A stretch of 64,000 nt of DNA, from NCBI GenBank assembly GCA_032433765.1, contig JAVIAB010000059.1:57274603-57338602 (forward strand). The letters are read 5' to 3'. The notes under the pieces are model-generated. The model did not search any database. It was not told where the DNA came from and was given only the letters and a program-made list of their open reading frames with translations. Source of the DNA: Megaustenia siamemsis. Its lineage: Eukaryota; Mollusca; Gastropoda; Stylommatophora; Ariophantidae. The translations under genes and the position numbers were made by a program. Of the stretch, positions 20,912 to 31,690 are shown piece after piece (position 1 is the first letter of the stretch; every line of letters begins with the position of its first letter).

Positions 20912-23023
20912 TAGCTCGTTTCAAAACATATGCCCAACTTCAAAACGCTATTACTCTCTAACCGTTTGTTAAATACTTTTGAAATTTTCCAAATGTTATT
21001 AGAATGCAAAAGACCCTTTAAATGTATATTTAACAAATATCTTGCAGCTGCAGTTTTCTTAAAGCGGCGATATTTCTTTGATGTTTGTCAAAATTGTAAA
21101 TTGTGAAGCCCTAAAGAATAGAAATTACCGTAGTTGCTGGTCTACGATTAATTTTCACTAGGTAAAGGCGTGGCCGTAATGGGGAAATAACTGGATAAAA
21201 CAAAACACCAGGATAATTATTGTCTGCTCAGTTCGAGGACGGACGATAATATCAAGGTATACCTGTATGTCCAATTTTCATAGTTGTGTGGTTCTGAAAA
21301 GGGCCGTTTGTTGAAATAATTTAAGGTAATATAGGGGCCAACATTGTGGGGGCTATATACTTTCATTCTGAATCAGACGAGTCTAAAGATTAATAACTGT
21401 TTGGGGTTGAACATTCCACAAACCATCATTTTTCCAATATTCCTCTTCCTGTTTTAAGACGTGGTCTTCACATTTAGCCCAATAATCTTTGTCTATATTT
21501 AATAAAGCGAGATTAGCAAGAGTCTTTACATCGCATATTTTGAATGTTGTATTTTCATCTGCCACTTGTCCTTTTAATTTTGCCCAGATTAGTTCTATTG
21601 GATTTAAATGAGCATGGTAAGGTGGCAGCCTCAAACTTATATGACCGTGCTCTTGGATAATCTTATCTATTTGAAAAATCTTTGTCCTCTGTTTTTGCTT
21701 TACTAGAGATAGTAATTCAGGTTTTAAATATATGTTATTAAATTGTATGTGCTCCTTTGTGAGCCATATCTTAATAGCATCTTTTGTACTGGATGACGTC
21801 GGGACTTTATTTTCAAGTGCAACAATGTTGTGGTACGCTGCATTGTCCATTATTAGGCAAGATGGTCGATCTAGTGATGGGAGAACAGAATTTTCAATCC
21901 AATGTCTAAATATGTGACCATTCATCTCAGAGTGATAATCCCGATTGTCTATAGATTTTGAAAGAAAAATGAGCTCTGCATTCTGTATTAGTCCATGTTG
22001 TCGACTACCTGCATGATCAATTATCAAGCGCTGTCCTTTGCTGCTAGGTATTAATCTCTTAATCTTTCCATCTGATGACTGCCATTCCCTTTGGTTAGTG
22101 TGGTGAGCATTGATCCATGTTTCATCCAAGTACACAATATCATAACCTTGCTTGCGCACCTCTTTTACTTCACGTAGTTACTTGCTTCTCATGACTACTA
22201 TATGTGGCTTCTCACAGATGATGTTTCGTCCATTGGAATACTTTCTGAATGTAAAGCCTGCAGCTCTCACATTCCTCCATAATGTAGACTTTGATATTTC
22301 AATACTGTTGTTCTTTTTCAGCGATACTTTTAATTTTCTTATTGTAACAGTTTCATTCATACCCAACATTTTGCGAATTTCACTTCTAATAAGTTCACTG
22401 TCAAAATTATCCAACATTTTTGCTCTTCCTTGTGATTTTGTATATTTTGAACTTTGACGGTCACGTGCTTGAATCCAGCGATTAAATGACCGTTTAGATA
22501 AATCCAAAATGTGTCTTGTCCTATTCTCAGGGTTTTCTAAAGAATGAAATAATCTTCCTCGTTTAGCCTCTTTGCAAAAATAGTCATACATTTTTATTGC
22601 GATGTTTTGTAAACTGCAGAATTTCATTTTAAGACTCATGATAAATGTTAGCGTTCCACGTCTACACCTATGAAAGAACGGAAATGGAACACACAATGCC
22701 TCGTGTTTTCTACAAGTGTCTAATTGTGTCAGACAGCTCACGTTTAAAGCGTGCAAAATCGTAAATTTGACCGTGTATAGATTTGTAATCACTATTTTTA
22801 ACTTAAATACTGTAAACACTAAGTTTTGACTACATCAATGGGTCGTTATAAATTTATATAAATCAAATAAGCAATAATAATAACCAAATGTTTGTTTTTA
22901 ATGAAATTAATTCCCTGTTGGGTTCTAATCATTATAACTTTCCATGCAAATTTTTAAAAAATACAAAAAGCGGTTTAAAAGATATTGATTTTAAAAGTTG
23001 GGCACGACTTATGAAACAAGCTA
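20912..23023 (-). mobile_element. TA-flanked DDE DNA transposon (IS630-Tc1-mariner-like, wide D-E spacing)
   Basis: The left end TAGCTCGTTTCAAAACATAT and the inverted right end TAGCTTGTTTCATAAGTCGT are both followed by GCCCAACTT. Aligned without gaps, the first 32 bases match at 26 positions and about 80 bases at roughly two thirds. Both ends are flanked by TA (20910-20911, 23024-23025), the standard target of this superfamily. The interior carries a minus-strand transposase split by one stop codon. The total is about 2.1 kb. Confidence 0.85.
21383..22819 (-). pseudogene. DDE transposase with one nonsense codon
   Basis: The first half, 22178-22819, contains a helix-rich segment (RTRHILDLSKRSFNRWIQAR, SKSTLWRNVRAAGFTFRKYS) typical of helix-turn-helix DNA binding. 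It stops at a TAA at 22178-22180. The same frame then continues as LREVKE into the catalytic half, which contains DIVYLDETWINAHHT, CLIMDNAAYHN and PPYHAHLNPIELIWAKLKG. The presumed triad is D of YLDETW, D of IMDNAAYH and E of NPIE. I count 83 residues between the second D and the E, against 34-41 in ordinary Tc1/mariner families. A start at the internal MSLKMKF would give about 418 residues. Apart from the stop the frame is intact. Confidence 0.88.
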
Positions 23024-23159
23024 TAGGATACCGAGACCCCCGAGTCAACAAAGAGCTAAAGAAGCTAACTATATCTCCAATCGATGTTGAAAGGTAAATT
23101 TTTTTTTCGTTCGCCAGCTTTTACCTCTGACGAAGCCTTAGAGACTATGAACTGAATTT

Positions 23160-23410
23160 TGCGTGTTAATCCATTTTTCCCTGGCAGCCGTGTGCACAGG
23201 GGTCCCTCGCCGCACCTGCAAATAACTCAGACTTCGGAGGTACTCATATTTTTCCCCTCCATGAGTAATTGACGTTTCAATCCGGGCCTCGCTGCTGAAA
23301 CCAGGGGTGGTTGCAGCAGAGAGAAATCATAAATTATAATCCTAACTGGTGTAGCCGGAATTTGAACCCACAACCTCTCTGTCTCGAGGCCGGCGTCTTG
23401 CCGTGAAATG
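23160..23410 (-). mobile_element. Probable tRNA-related SINE, family 4
   Basis: Minus strand: CGGCAAGACGCCGGCCTCGA, then box-B-like GTGGGTTCAAATTCCGGC, then a body containing CCCCTGGTTTCAGCAGCGAG. Only one copy is seen here, so the assignment rests on the box B and the general shape. Confidence 0.45.
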
Positions 23411-23589
23411 TAATTGAGGAAGGAAAGAAGACGAAGCTGGCGATGCATACTTCTAGCTTGCATATGGCCATTTCACATTTTCGGCATTGATTTCCAAACC
23501 GTTGCAGTCTCAAGGCTTCATCGTTAGTGATAACAATGACAGACAACAGTGTCTGTTTCCAGCAAAAAATAGTCGAAGGTGCATGCCCT

Positions 23590-23975
23590 GTATCTCCAGC
23601 CACATCATCATTGAGTGCCGTCTCTGCATCGAAGATTGGCTACCATGGAGCGCCATTCCGCTATCTCTTGCTTTGATGGTGCAGATTGTCATAGGCTGAC
23701 CTATCCATCTTTTGATGTTACTCGTCCATGTTAGTCTTGGTCTGACTCTGCCTCTTTTACCTTGTATTTTCCTTTCCAATATTACTTTTATTAGGCTGTT
23801 GTCTTTTAAGATGACCCAAAAATTTCATTTGTCTTGTTCTATTTGTGTTTAGTAGTTCTCTATTCATTTTTAGTTGTTTTAAAGTTTCATAGTTTGTTTT
23901 CTTTTCTTTCCATCCAATTCTTTCAATCGAACCACAAAAGTATCTAACAGCCATCCTATCAGTTACATTGTAGCC
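23590..23975 (-). mobile_element. LINE family C 3' fragment
   Basis: Minus-strand readable pieces, in order: ERIGWKEKKTNYETLKQLK, RTRQMKFLGHLKRQQPNKSN, KIQGKRGRVRPRLTWTSNIK and IGQPMTICTIKARD. They match 44115-44460. The order is conserved, but at least one frameshift separates them. Confidence 0.85.
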
Positions 23976-24169
23976 TCGAACTCTGGACCTTTATATTCAT
24001 GCAAGAATGTTTGATCTCTCATTCCCCGAGAGGTTTGACTTGTTCATTTGTATAGTAATTGTCCATGACTCTCTACCGTATGGCTGGACTGTGTAATACT
24101 AAGAAATTTTATATTTGGTTCCATTGTCAGAGACTTGCATGGAGGCGAAGGCACGCTTCACAGCAGAGC

Positions 24170-24495
24170 TGGAAGTTGTCAGCGACCCACAGCTGATGGT
24201 TTGCGCCAGAATCGGTGAACCAGAACCATCCAGACTTTGCTCCACCACTTCGTGGTGCATCTAGGAACAGACTAACCTGTCTAATCTGCGAGTAGGGATC
24301 GAAGAGGGAAGACAACCCGGTACTCAAAAATGTCATACTGAAGTCGGATGTGTTGGGCCGAAAGGCGCAAATATCACAATTTTACTGCAAACCACAACAC
24401 AGCGCAGACACGCCCAATTAAAGTCCTTTTAAGGGCGGATAATGAAGAGGTATACTCCTTTAGTCATCGGGCGAACGCAAGCAAGCAAGAGATTA
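24170..24495 (+). repeat. Dispersed repeat DR1
   Basis: Best-preserved copy: CAGCTGATGGTTTGCGCCAG, CACCACTTCGTGGTGCATC, AGGGATCGAAGAGGGAAGAC, TACTGAAGTCGGATGTGTTG, and a terminal ATCGGGCGAACGCAAGCAAG tail. Confidence 0.7.
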
Positions 24496-24597
24496 GCATC
24501 TAATGCGTGCATTTTATTTTGCTGGAGGAAAAACATACACACACACACTCACACAAAGAAATAATTTTAATTAAAAACGTAAAGAAAAACGACTAAC

Positions 24598-24996
24598 CCC
24601 TTGAAAGAGAAAGGCATCTGTGAAGTTGAACGCGATGAATTGAGATGTCGCTGCTGCACCATCTGAACCAATCATTTTATCAGACTGCCAGTAAGTCACC
24701 GAATTGCTGCTACTGTCCATAACGTTGATTGGCTGAATAGTGCTGGGCTGGCACGTGTATGTCTTGTAATCCGAACGAATTAAACTCATATACTCCACAG
24801 GTGTTGTGGAGTTTGATCCACAGACGGAACTTGCGTAAACAGATCTTGATGGGTAACGAGTATAATCTTTTAATATTTCAAAAAGTGGAGGGAAGCATCC
24901 TTTTGTTAAATCACAGGAAGTGACTCCTGGTAATGCAAAAAGAAGCATTACGATCGTACCGAAAATAATACGCCAAGCACTGACACGGAAAAGCAT
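24598..24996 (-). CDS. Laminin-like protein exon 1: signal peptide and start of laminin N-terminal domain
   Basis: Starting at the ATG at 24994-24996, the peptide opens MLFRVSAWRIIFGTIVMLLF, a classic signal sequence ending near ALPGVTSC. It then shows CFPPLFEI, SRSVYASSVCG, YTCQPS, VTYWQSDKM and FIAFNFTDAFLFQG. The S-x-C-G, the C-x-(P) pair and the WQS motif are laminin domain VI hallmarks. The frame stays open upstream to 25053 with two more methionines, but only this start places the hydrophobic segment correctly. The exon ends phase 0 at CAAGGG/GTTAGT. Laminin, netrin and usherin-like proteins all fit; I cannot choose between them from domain VI alone. Confidence 0.88.
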
Positions 24997-25384
24997 TATC
25001 GATGATGAATACTGAAACATGGTTATCAAAACGTGTAAATAACCACTTCTCACTTCTTATTTGTGTGTGTGTCAATATCAAATTGTTATAATTGACCTCA
25101 TCGCCTACCTCTGTAGATCAAATGGAGCTGCCATCCTTTCAAAGCGAGGATATTTTCTGCAGTGGGAAAAACAAACATATATAACCAGTTAAACTTTAAT
25201 AAAACTGATTTTTCTTATGTTCAACTAAAAAATAGCATTTGTTGTGATGTATCTTGCCCAGTGCACAGCCATGGTATTATATAACATGAGATTTACTTTC
25301 GAGCATTTAGACTGGTCTCAACAGCTAGGTCTTACGTTAAAGCATTTGTATTTTTTAAACACTTATGTTTAATTGTTTTCCCCT
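24997..25384. other. Upstream region of the laminin-like gene
   Basis: This is the 5' flank (minus strand) of exon 1, where the promoter or a 5' untranslated exon would be expected. I see a CA/TG run near 25060-25075 but no clear TATA box and no recognised repeat. Confidence 0.35.
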
Positions 25385-25395
25385 ACTGTATTGTA

Positions 25396-25766
25396 GTGGA
25401 TGAAAAGACGATTAGAGGCCACAGAGATGGGATTTCTCAGAAGAATGTTGAAAGTTCCCTGGACAGCTAAAAAGACCAATGAGGAAGTTCTCAAAGAGGC
25501 CAACACAAAAAGGGAGCAAAAAACATCAGAAAGAAGCAATCAACATTTTTCGGGAACATCATGAGAAGAGGAAAGTTGGAATACTTGGTTACAACTGGCA
25601 AAATAGAAGGAAAGAGAGATCGCGGACGACAGAGAAAGAAAATACTGGATAGCTTGGTGTCATGGCATGGAAAACAGTCAACAACGGAACTGATACGATG
25701 TACTGTAGATAGAAGATTGTGGAGGGACATGATCACCAACGCCAACCGGCATGGCACATGATAATG
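25396..25766 (+). mobile_element. LINE family A2 3' fragment
   Basis: An 11-bp duplication ACTGTATTGTA at 25385-25395 and 25767-25777 encloses the copy. The text includes RRLEATEMGFLRRMLKVPWT and the open C-terminus 25561-25761 (RRGKLEYLVTTGKIEGKRD to ANRHGT), ending in CACATGATAATG. Confidence 0.9.
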
Positions 25767-25859
25767 ACTGTATTGTACTTTTAACGCTAAATTCTGTCAG
25801 TTTCTGTTTGTGTATATTGTCTATCTTGTTTACCTAGTAGGTTTTACTGTACTGTTTTA

Positions 25860-26490
25860 CTGTGCAAACCAATTTTGACAATGGAAACAAAAGAAAGAGC
25901 TCTTAAAGGTTATGTTGAACCGGTCATGACATATTGATGTGAATCATGAACAATGGGACAACAGACAAGAAAATCAATGGAGACTGTAGAAATGTGGGTT
26001 TACAGAAGAATGTTGAAAATACCACGGAAAGCTAAGAAGAGCAATGAAAAAACGTTATGAAAGAGGCCAGAGCAAAAAAAGAGAGCTAATTTCCAATATT
26101 GGGAAGAAACAATCATCATTTTTTGGCCATGTAATGAGAAGAGTGGCAAAATAAAAGGAAAGAGAGATCGCGGGCGACAAAGAGAGAAAATACTGGACAG
26201 TTTGGTGTCATGGCATGGAAAACAGTCAACAACAGAACTGATACGATGCAATGTAGATAGAAGATTATGGAGGGACATGATCACCTTTGCCAACCGGTAT
26301 GGCACATGATGAATGAGAAGAGAACAACTGAAATATATTGTAACAACTGGGAAAAATGAGGGACGAGAAGATAGAGGGAAGTAAAGAGAAAAAAAATACC
26401 AGACAGCTTAAGAGAATGGCTTGGCAGAAGGTCAACGACAAAAATAATAAATAACTGTAGAGATCTAGAGTTATGGAGAGACATGTATGG
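25860..26490 (+). mobile_element. LINE family A1 3' fragment, interrupted
   Basis: A1 sequence runs 25860-26143 (CAATTTTGACAATGGAAAC, GTAGAAATGTGGGTTTACAG, GGCCATGTAATGAGAAG) and resumes at 26312 with AATGAGAAGAGAACAACTG, then runs to GGAGAGACATG near 26482. The usual terminal GAT tail is missing. Confidence 0.88.
26144..26311 (+). mobile_element. LINE family A2 3' end nested in A1
   Basis: 168 bp of A2 (GGCAAAATAAAAGGAAAGAG to GGTATGGCACATGATG) bordered by the exact 11-bp duplication AATGAGAAGAG at 26133-26143 and 26312-26322. Confidence 0.9.
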
Positions 26491-26734
26491 TAGTATCGTC
26501 TTAGTTTTCCCCAGCTTCATATCTTTAGACTGTGAACTGCTAGTACATATTTGATGATAAAGAGTTGAGATGTTTCCATTATTATTACACATAGATCACA
26601 ACACGATGTACACAGTTTTGACATGGATGCATCAAGTCAATAGTAACTGACTGAAATTTTGCGTATACACGTTTATTTAATCGTCGCTTGTGCGAGGTCT
26701 GTAAACATTAAGGTAACTATAATAAAATGATCTG

Positions 26735-26759
26735 ATACTACCACCACTACCACTATTAA

Positions 26760-26809
<50 letters not shown>

Positions 26810-26843
26810 TCACCACCACAACCACCACTACCACTACTAACAC

Positions 26844-26879
<36 letters not shown>

Positions 26880-27035
26880 AACCACCACTACCACTACTAA
26901 CACTACTACTACTACCACTACCACTACTAACACTACTGCTACTACTACCACCACCACTACTACTACCAACACATCTACTACTACTACTACTATAATACTA
27001 CTACTACCACCACTACTACTAATAATACCAACACC

Positions 27036-27079
<44 letters not shown>

Positions 27080-27124
27080 CAACACATCTACTACTACTAC
27101 TACTACCATACTACTACTACTACC

Positions 27125-27156
<32 letters not shown>

Positions 27157-27242
27157 CACCACTGCCAGTACCACCAACACCACTACTACTATCACCATAC
27201 TACTACTACTACTACCACCACCATACTATTACTACTACTACC

Positions 27243-27275
<33 letters not shown>

Positions 27276-27364
27276 GCCAGTACCACCAACACCACTACTA
27301 CTATCACCATACTACTACTACTACCATCAACACTACTACTACTACCACCATACTATTACTACTA

Positions 27365-27403
<39 letters not shown>

Positions 27404-27407
27404 TGTC

Positions 27408-27441
<34 letters not shown>

Positions 27442-27897
27442 ATACCACCACCACCATTACTACTACTACTACTATCACTACTACCACCATCAATACTACT
27501 ACTACCACCACCACCACTACTACTACCACCACCACCACTGCTACTATTACTACTACCACCATACTACTACTACTACCACCACTACTACTACTACTGCTAC
27601 TACTGCTACTACCACACCACTACTACTACTACTACTATGACAACCACTACTACTACCACCAGCGTTACTACTACTATTACTACCACAAACCACTACTACT
27701 TCTACTACTACCACCACCACCACCACTACTACTACCACCACCACCACCACTACTATTACTACTATCACCATCACTTCTACTACCACCACAACCACTACCA
27801 CCACCACCACCACTACTACTACCACCACCACCACTACTACTACCACCATCACTACTACTACCACCATCACCACTACTACTACCACCAATACACTGTA
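26735..27897. repeat. (ACT/ACC)n trinucleotide array, 1.16 kb
   Basis: Almost pure alternation of ACT and ACC triplets with a few interspersed CAT, TGC and AAC triplets. The resulting open frames are low-complexity (poly-Val, poly-Tyr/His, poly-Ser/Gly) and not credible genes. Confidence 0.97.
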
Positions 27898-28034
27898 ACA
27901 ACTGAGTCTACCAGCTATCAGACACTACTGAGCCCTATCAAGAAAGTCGCTGTGATACCAAAACATAAAAAAAGACACTTTCTAATTTGATAAAAATAAA
28001 TAGGGCATTGAGAACTGTTAACTACATGCCTTGT

Positions 28035-28374
28035 ATTATTCGTCTTCTTCTTCTTTCCTTCCTCATCTGCCTTTCAGCGTCGAGGGGAGATATAATTTGC
28101 GGTCTTTTGCTCTTCTGTTCGCCTCTGCTGCTGTTATGTTTCCTAGTCCTTCTAATGTTCCATCGACCCATCTTTTTCGTGGTCGACCCTTGGGTCTGGT
28201 GTTCTCACAACGTTTGTTGAAGGCTCGTTGTGTTGTGTTTTGTTTTTTCTGCCCTGTCACGTGGCCAAACCCTTTTATCTGTTGTTTCCTTATATATTCT
28301 ATGGCGGGGGGCTATTCCTAGCTTTTTTCTCAGTTCTTCATTTATGTTGAACTTGCCTTCTTATTATCAACAAT
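28035..28374 (-). mobile_element. LINE family E 3' fragment
   Basis: Minus strand, 28063-28260: NTRPKGRPRKRWVDGTLEGL, then NITAAEANRRAKDRKLYLPS and TLKGR. The tail is (GAA)n at the left edge. Confidence 0.85.
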
Positions 28375-28387
28375 AAATACAACATTG

Positions 28388-28645
28388 GGTGTCCGGTTAG
28401 CGCAATCGATAGGCGGTTGGCTTACCACGGCAACAGCCGGGGTTCGTACCCTGGCGAGGACACCTGGGTTTTACTAATTCCCTAAAAATTAGTGGGAGCC
28501 GCGATAGCTCAGTGGTTAGTGAACTGGACTACTACGGACAAGGGGTAGGGTTCGATCCCAACCGACGGCTCCGGGTTCACCCAGCCTTAAATGGGTACCG
28601 GATTTTACCCTCTCTTCTTACCCAGGCTGGGTAAGAAGAGAGAAG
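28388..28645 (+). mobile_element. Dimeric (two-headed) tRNA-derived SINE, copy 1
   Basis: First tRNA-like unit 28388-28464: acceptor arms GGTGTCC/GGACACC pair over 7 bp, with box B GGGGTTCGTACCC. A 30-base linker with AATTCCCTAAAAATTAGT follows, then a second unit at 28495-28572, the family 1 head, with acceptor arms GGAGCCG/CGGCTCC and box B GGGTTCGATCCC. The body stops after GGTACCGGATTTTA and is replaced by a 33-bp hairpin and a GAAGAAA tail. Exact 13-bp duplication AAATACAACATTG at 28375-28387 and 28646-28658. Confidence 0.92.
28610..28642. other. Perfect 15-bp inverted repeat with 3-base loop
   Basis: CTCTCTTCTTACCCA at 28610-28624 is the exact reverse complement of TGGGTAAGAAGAGAG at 28628-28642, separated by GGC. 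It replaces the normal SINE 3' end and lies within the target-site duplications, so it was part of the inserted molecule or arose during its insertion. Confidence 0.95.
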
Positions 28646-28798
28646 AAATACAACATTGCTAGCCATGATCAACAATTACGTCACATATTCAATTCCCTGC
28701 GAATTTTAAAATATCCAATAATTTTGTGAGCGCGAAAAAATACGTCAGAAATCAATTTACGGTGGAAAAAATAAAAACGCAAACAGTAAAATGTAATT

Positions 28799-29465
28799 CA
28801 TCATCATCATCAAGTACCGGGCCTGATGGCGTGGTTGATCATGTCTCTCCACAACTTTCGATCACGACAGTTATTTATCATTTCTGTTGTTGACCTTCTG
28901 CTAAGCCATTCTCTTAAGCTGTCTGGTATTTTTTTCTCTTTGCTTCCCTCTATCTCTTCGTCCCTCAATTTTCCCAGTTGTTACAACATATTCTAGTTGT
29001 TCTCTTCTCATTACATGGCCAAAAAAAGATGATTGTTTCTTCCAAATATTGGAAATTAGCTCTCTTTTTGCTTTGACCTCTTTCAGAACATTTTCATTAC
29101 TCTTCTTAGCTGTCCATGGTATTCTCACCATTCTTCTGTAAAACCACATTTCTACAGACTCCAGTGATTTATTTGTTTGTTGTCCTATTGTCCATGATTC
29201 GCATCCATATGTTAAGACTGGCTCTACATAACATTTAAAATACTCTTTTTCTTGTTTCCATTGTCAAAAATGGATTGCATAGTATCTTCCTCATTTTTTT
29301 TAGAAAGCTGCTTTTGTCTGTACCATTCTGCATTTCACCTCTGTTATACATCTTCCGTCTGAGGTTAACAAAGTTCCCAAATATTTAAATTTAATTACCT
29401 GTTTTAATATTGTTCCACTTGTCTTTATTCTGCACTGAGGTGATGTCTTGTTCTTTGTTGTTACC
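28799..29465 (-). mobile_element. LINE family A1 3' fragment
   Basis: 11-bp duplication AAAATGTAATT at 28788-28798 and 29466-29476. From 29465 downwards: TSPQCRIKTSGTILKQVIKF, KYLGTLLTSDGRCITEVKC, then after a frameshift RRMVRIPWTAKKSNENVLK, RREQLEYVVTTGKIEGRRD, ending in (ATG)n at the left edge. Confidence 0.92.
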
Positions 29466-29589
29466 AAAATGTAATTTAAAAAAAACGTAAATCGTATTGG
29501 GGGAGAAAACCTATGACCTAATAAACCTAATACCCAAAGTACCATAATATGTGGGCCCTACAACAACACCCGAACACACGTTCACTGTT

Positions 29590-29785
29590 GTGAACTACCG
29601 CCACCACTACCACTACCACCACCACTACTACCACTACCACCACCACTACTACCACCACTACAACTACTACCACTACCACTACCACCACCACTACTACCAC
29701 CACTACAACTACTACCACCACCACTACTACCACCACTAATACCACCACTACTACCACCACTACTACCACTACCACCACCACCCAA

Positions 29786-29817
<32 letters not shown>

Positions 29818-29948
29818 CACCACGACTACTACCACCACTACAACTACTACTATCACCACTACTACTACTACTATCACCACTACTACAACTACTACCACCA
29901 CTACTACTATCACCTTTACTACTACTACTACTACTACAGCTACTACTA
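29590..29948. repeat. (ACT/ACC)n trinucleotide array
   Basis: Second ACT/ACC triplet array, about 360 bp, of the same character as 26735-27897. Confidence 0.96.
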
Positions 29949-30260
29949 GTAGATATCACGCCTTAGAAGAAAAGCCCCGAGCTCGAGGCAGAGCAAGGAC
30001 TACCTTGTAATGAGAACGTCAGAGATACTCTACAATAACACCAAGCGTCAATGCCTGAGACAGTCAGAAGAACAAGAACTACGTCTGAAGAAAGCCATAA
30101 ATTGTAGGTAGGTGATGTCAAGGTTCTAGTATTATCAGAGACGGACGGTAATAAATGTATCAGTTAAAAAGATTTAAAAGTCACTCTTAGTTGATATTCA
30201 AAAACCAGTAAATCGATCTCAGAGTTATGTTTGAAAATAGAAGTAAAATTAATGCATCAC
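29949..30260. other. Spacer, nothing recognised
   Basis: Non-repetitive AT-rich sequence without a coding signature. Confidence 0.4.
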
Positions 30261-30272
30261 TGAAATAGTATT

Positions 30273-30653
30273 CTTCTTCTACCTTTCAGCTCCCAGTGGA
30301 GCATAGGTCTTCAACAAACCCTGTCCAGGTCGTTCTGTTTCTTGCCATTCTTTTAAGATCATTCCATGTCTTCCCCATCATCTTCATCTCTGCTTCTATC
30401 TGTCTTCTCCACGAATTCTTCGGTCATCCTCTTTGTCTTTTCCCTCGGGATTCCAAAAAAGGGCCTTTTGTGTAATACTCTCAGTTGGCTTCCGCAGTGT
30501 GTGTCCTATCCCGCGCCACCGTCTTCGCTATATCTCTTTATCCACTGGTATTTGACTGGTACATTTCCATAATTCTATGTTAGTGAATTTGTCCTGCCAT
30601 TTCCATCCTTTTATTCTGCGTAGGCATCCATTAATGAAAGTCTGTATCTTCAT
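30273..30653 (-). mobile_element. LINE family B 3' fragment
   Basis: 12-bp duplication TGAAATAGTATT at 30261-30272 and 30654-30665. Minus-strand text: IQTFINGCLRRIKGWKWQDK, WKCTSQIPVDKEI, then the family B C-terminus in other frames. The tail is GGTAGAAGAAGAAT. Confidence 0.92.
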
Positions 30654-30797
30654 TGAAATAGTATTAACCAACTTTAAAAAAATATGACGCCAGGGATTGT
30701 CACCGGTGTTACAGAGATTGTGCACTATGCTGAAACCTTTATATGTCATCAGGAAAGAGATTGGAGTGCTCTTGGGTGCTGACCAAATATTACCATC

Positions 30798-31228
30798 TTC
30801 TTTTTCTTCTTCTTTCTTTCCTCATTTACCTCTCAGCGTCGAAGGGAAATATAATTTGCGGTCTTTTTCTTTTCTGTTGGCCTCAGCTGCTGTTATATTT
30901 CCTAGTGTTTCTAATATGTATATATTAGATTATATTTACATAATATAGTGATCTTGTAACGTTTATTAAAGGTTAATTGTGTTTTGTTTTGGTATTTCTG
31001 TCTTATCACGTGGCCAAACCATTGTATCTGTTATTTATTTATGTACTCTATGAAGGGAATTGTTCCTAGCTTTTTTCTCAGTTTTTTATTTCTGATCCTA
31101 TCGCTCAGGCTGTTTCCTGTCATTCGTCTAACACATTTCATCTCGGTAGTGGTTATTTTTCTGATCGTTCATGAGTCTAGGGTACAGGTCTGGAATTGGT
31201 AGCACAACGTTGGGATGAAGATTGTATT
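30798..31228 (-). mobile_element. LINE family E 3' fragment
   Basis: Plus-strand CTTCTTTCTTTCCTCATTTA and GGGAAATATAATTTGCGGTC match 28035-28374. The copy extends further upstream through GTGGCCAAACCA and GGTAGCACAACGTTGGGATG. Frames are broken. Confidence 0.8.
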
Positions 31229-31417
31229 GTAGGGTGCCCAAAAATGTTACAACGAAGGTTATATACACACACAAGAAGAAGATAATAGTTACGTGTTCTA
31301 TTTAGTTACTGAATTCTTCGGTTTGTTGACAAAACAACATGCAAGAAAAAAGAAGGCATTCTATCATAGAAAATATTGAAACCTTTATATCTCTAATGTA
31401 ACCCCCTCTTGCTAATA

Positions 31418-31690
31418 AAAGTTCCTATCTATCTATTGTCCTTTCGAGCCGAAGACGGCACATAGGGCAGAACCACAATCTCAAAAACAGAAACCTTGCG
31501 TGCCAAAATGGCACATATTGCAGAGATCACTGCTCCTAAAATCTATGGCTCTGTTTCCATAACAATACTTTTTACAATGACAGCTTGTCAAGCCATCGAT
31601 CAACCTCCTTAGTCGCCTCTTACGACATGCCTGGAAGGTCACAGTGTCACTATTCTTTACTTCCCTCATAACGAGGCCTCGGTAATACGC
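31418..31690. repeat. LINE G-like 3' tail and DR3 copy
   Basis: 31418-31475 resembles 54655-54710 ((CTAT)n, then CCTTTCGAGCCG and CATAGGGC), the 3' end of family G on the minus strand. 31590-31690 is the second DR3 copy (TAGTCGCCTCTTACGACATG). Confidence 0.5.

Larger units (their letters stand above)
16531..24597 (-). other. Intron 1 of the laminin-like gene (8.1 kb)
   Basis: Bounded by the donor after exon 1 (CAAGGG/GTTAGT) and the acceptor at 16531-16532. It contains a LINE A2 insertion, a CRE-like array, SINEs and a DNA transposon. Confidence 0.7.

Noticed and set aside
22888..23097. 69-codon plus-strand frame ending at a donor-like GAAAG/GTAAAT
   Set aside because: It runs across the right inverted end of the DNA transposon and out into flanking DNA, so it is unlikely to be a real exon.
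26673..27990. Poly-Val, poly-Ser/Gly and poly-Tyr/His frames
   Set aside because: ACT/ACC triplet repeats read in different frames.
28388..28572. Two genuine tRNA genes in tandem
   Set aside because: The same pair recurs at 54211-54396 with the same linker, and both copies have target-site duplications. Anticodon stems are poor. They are SINE heads.
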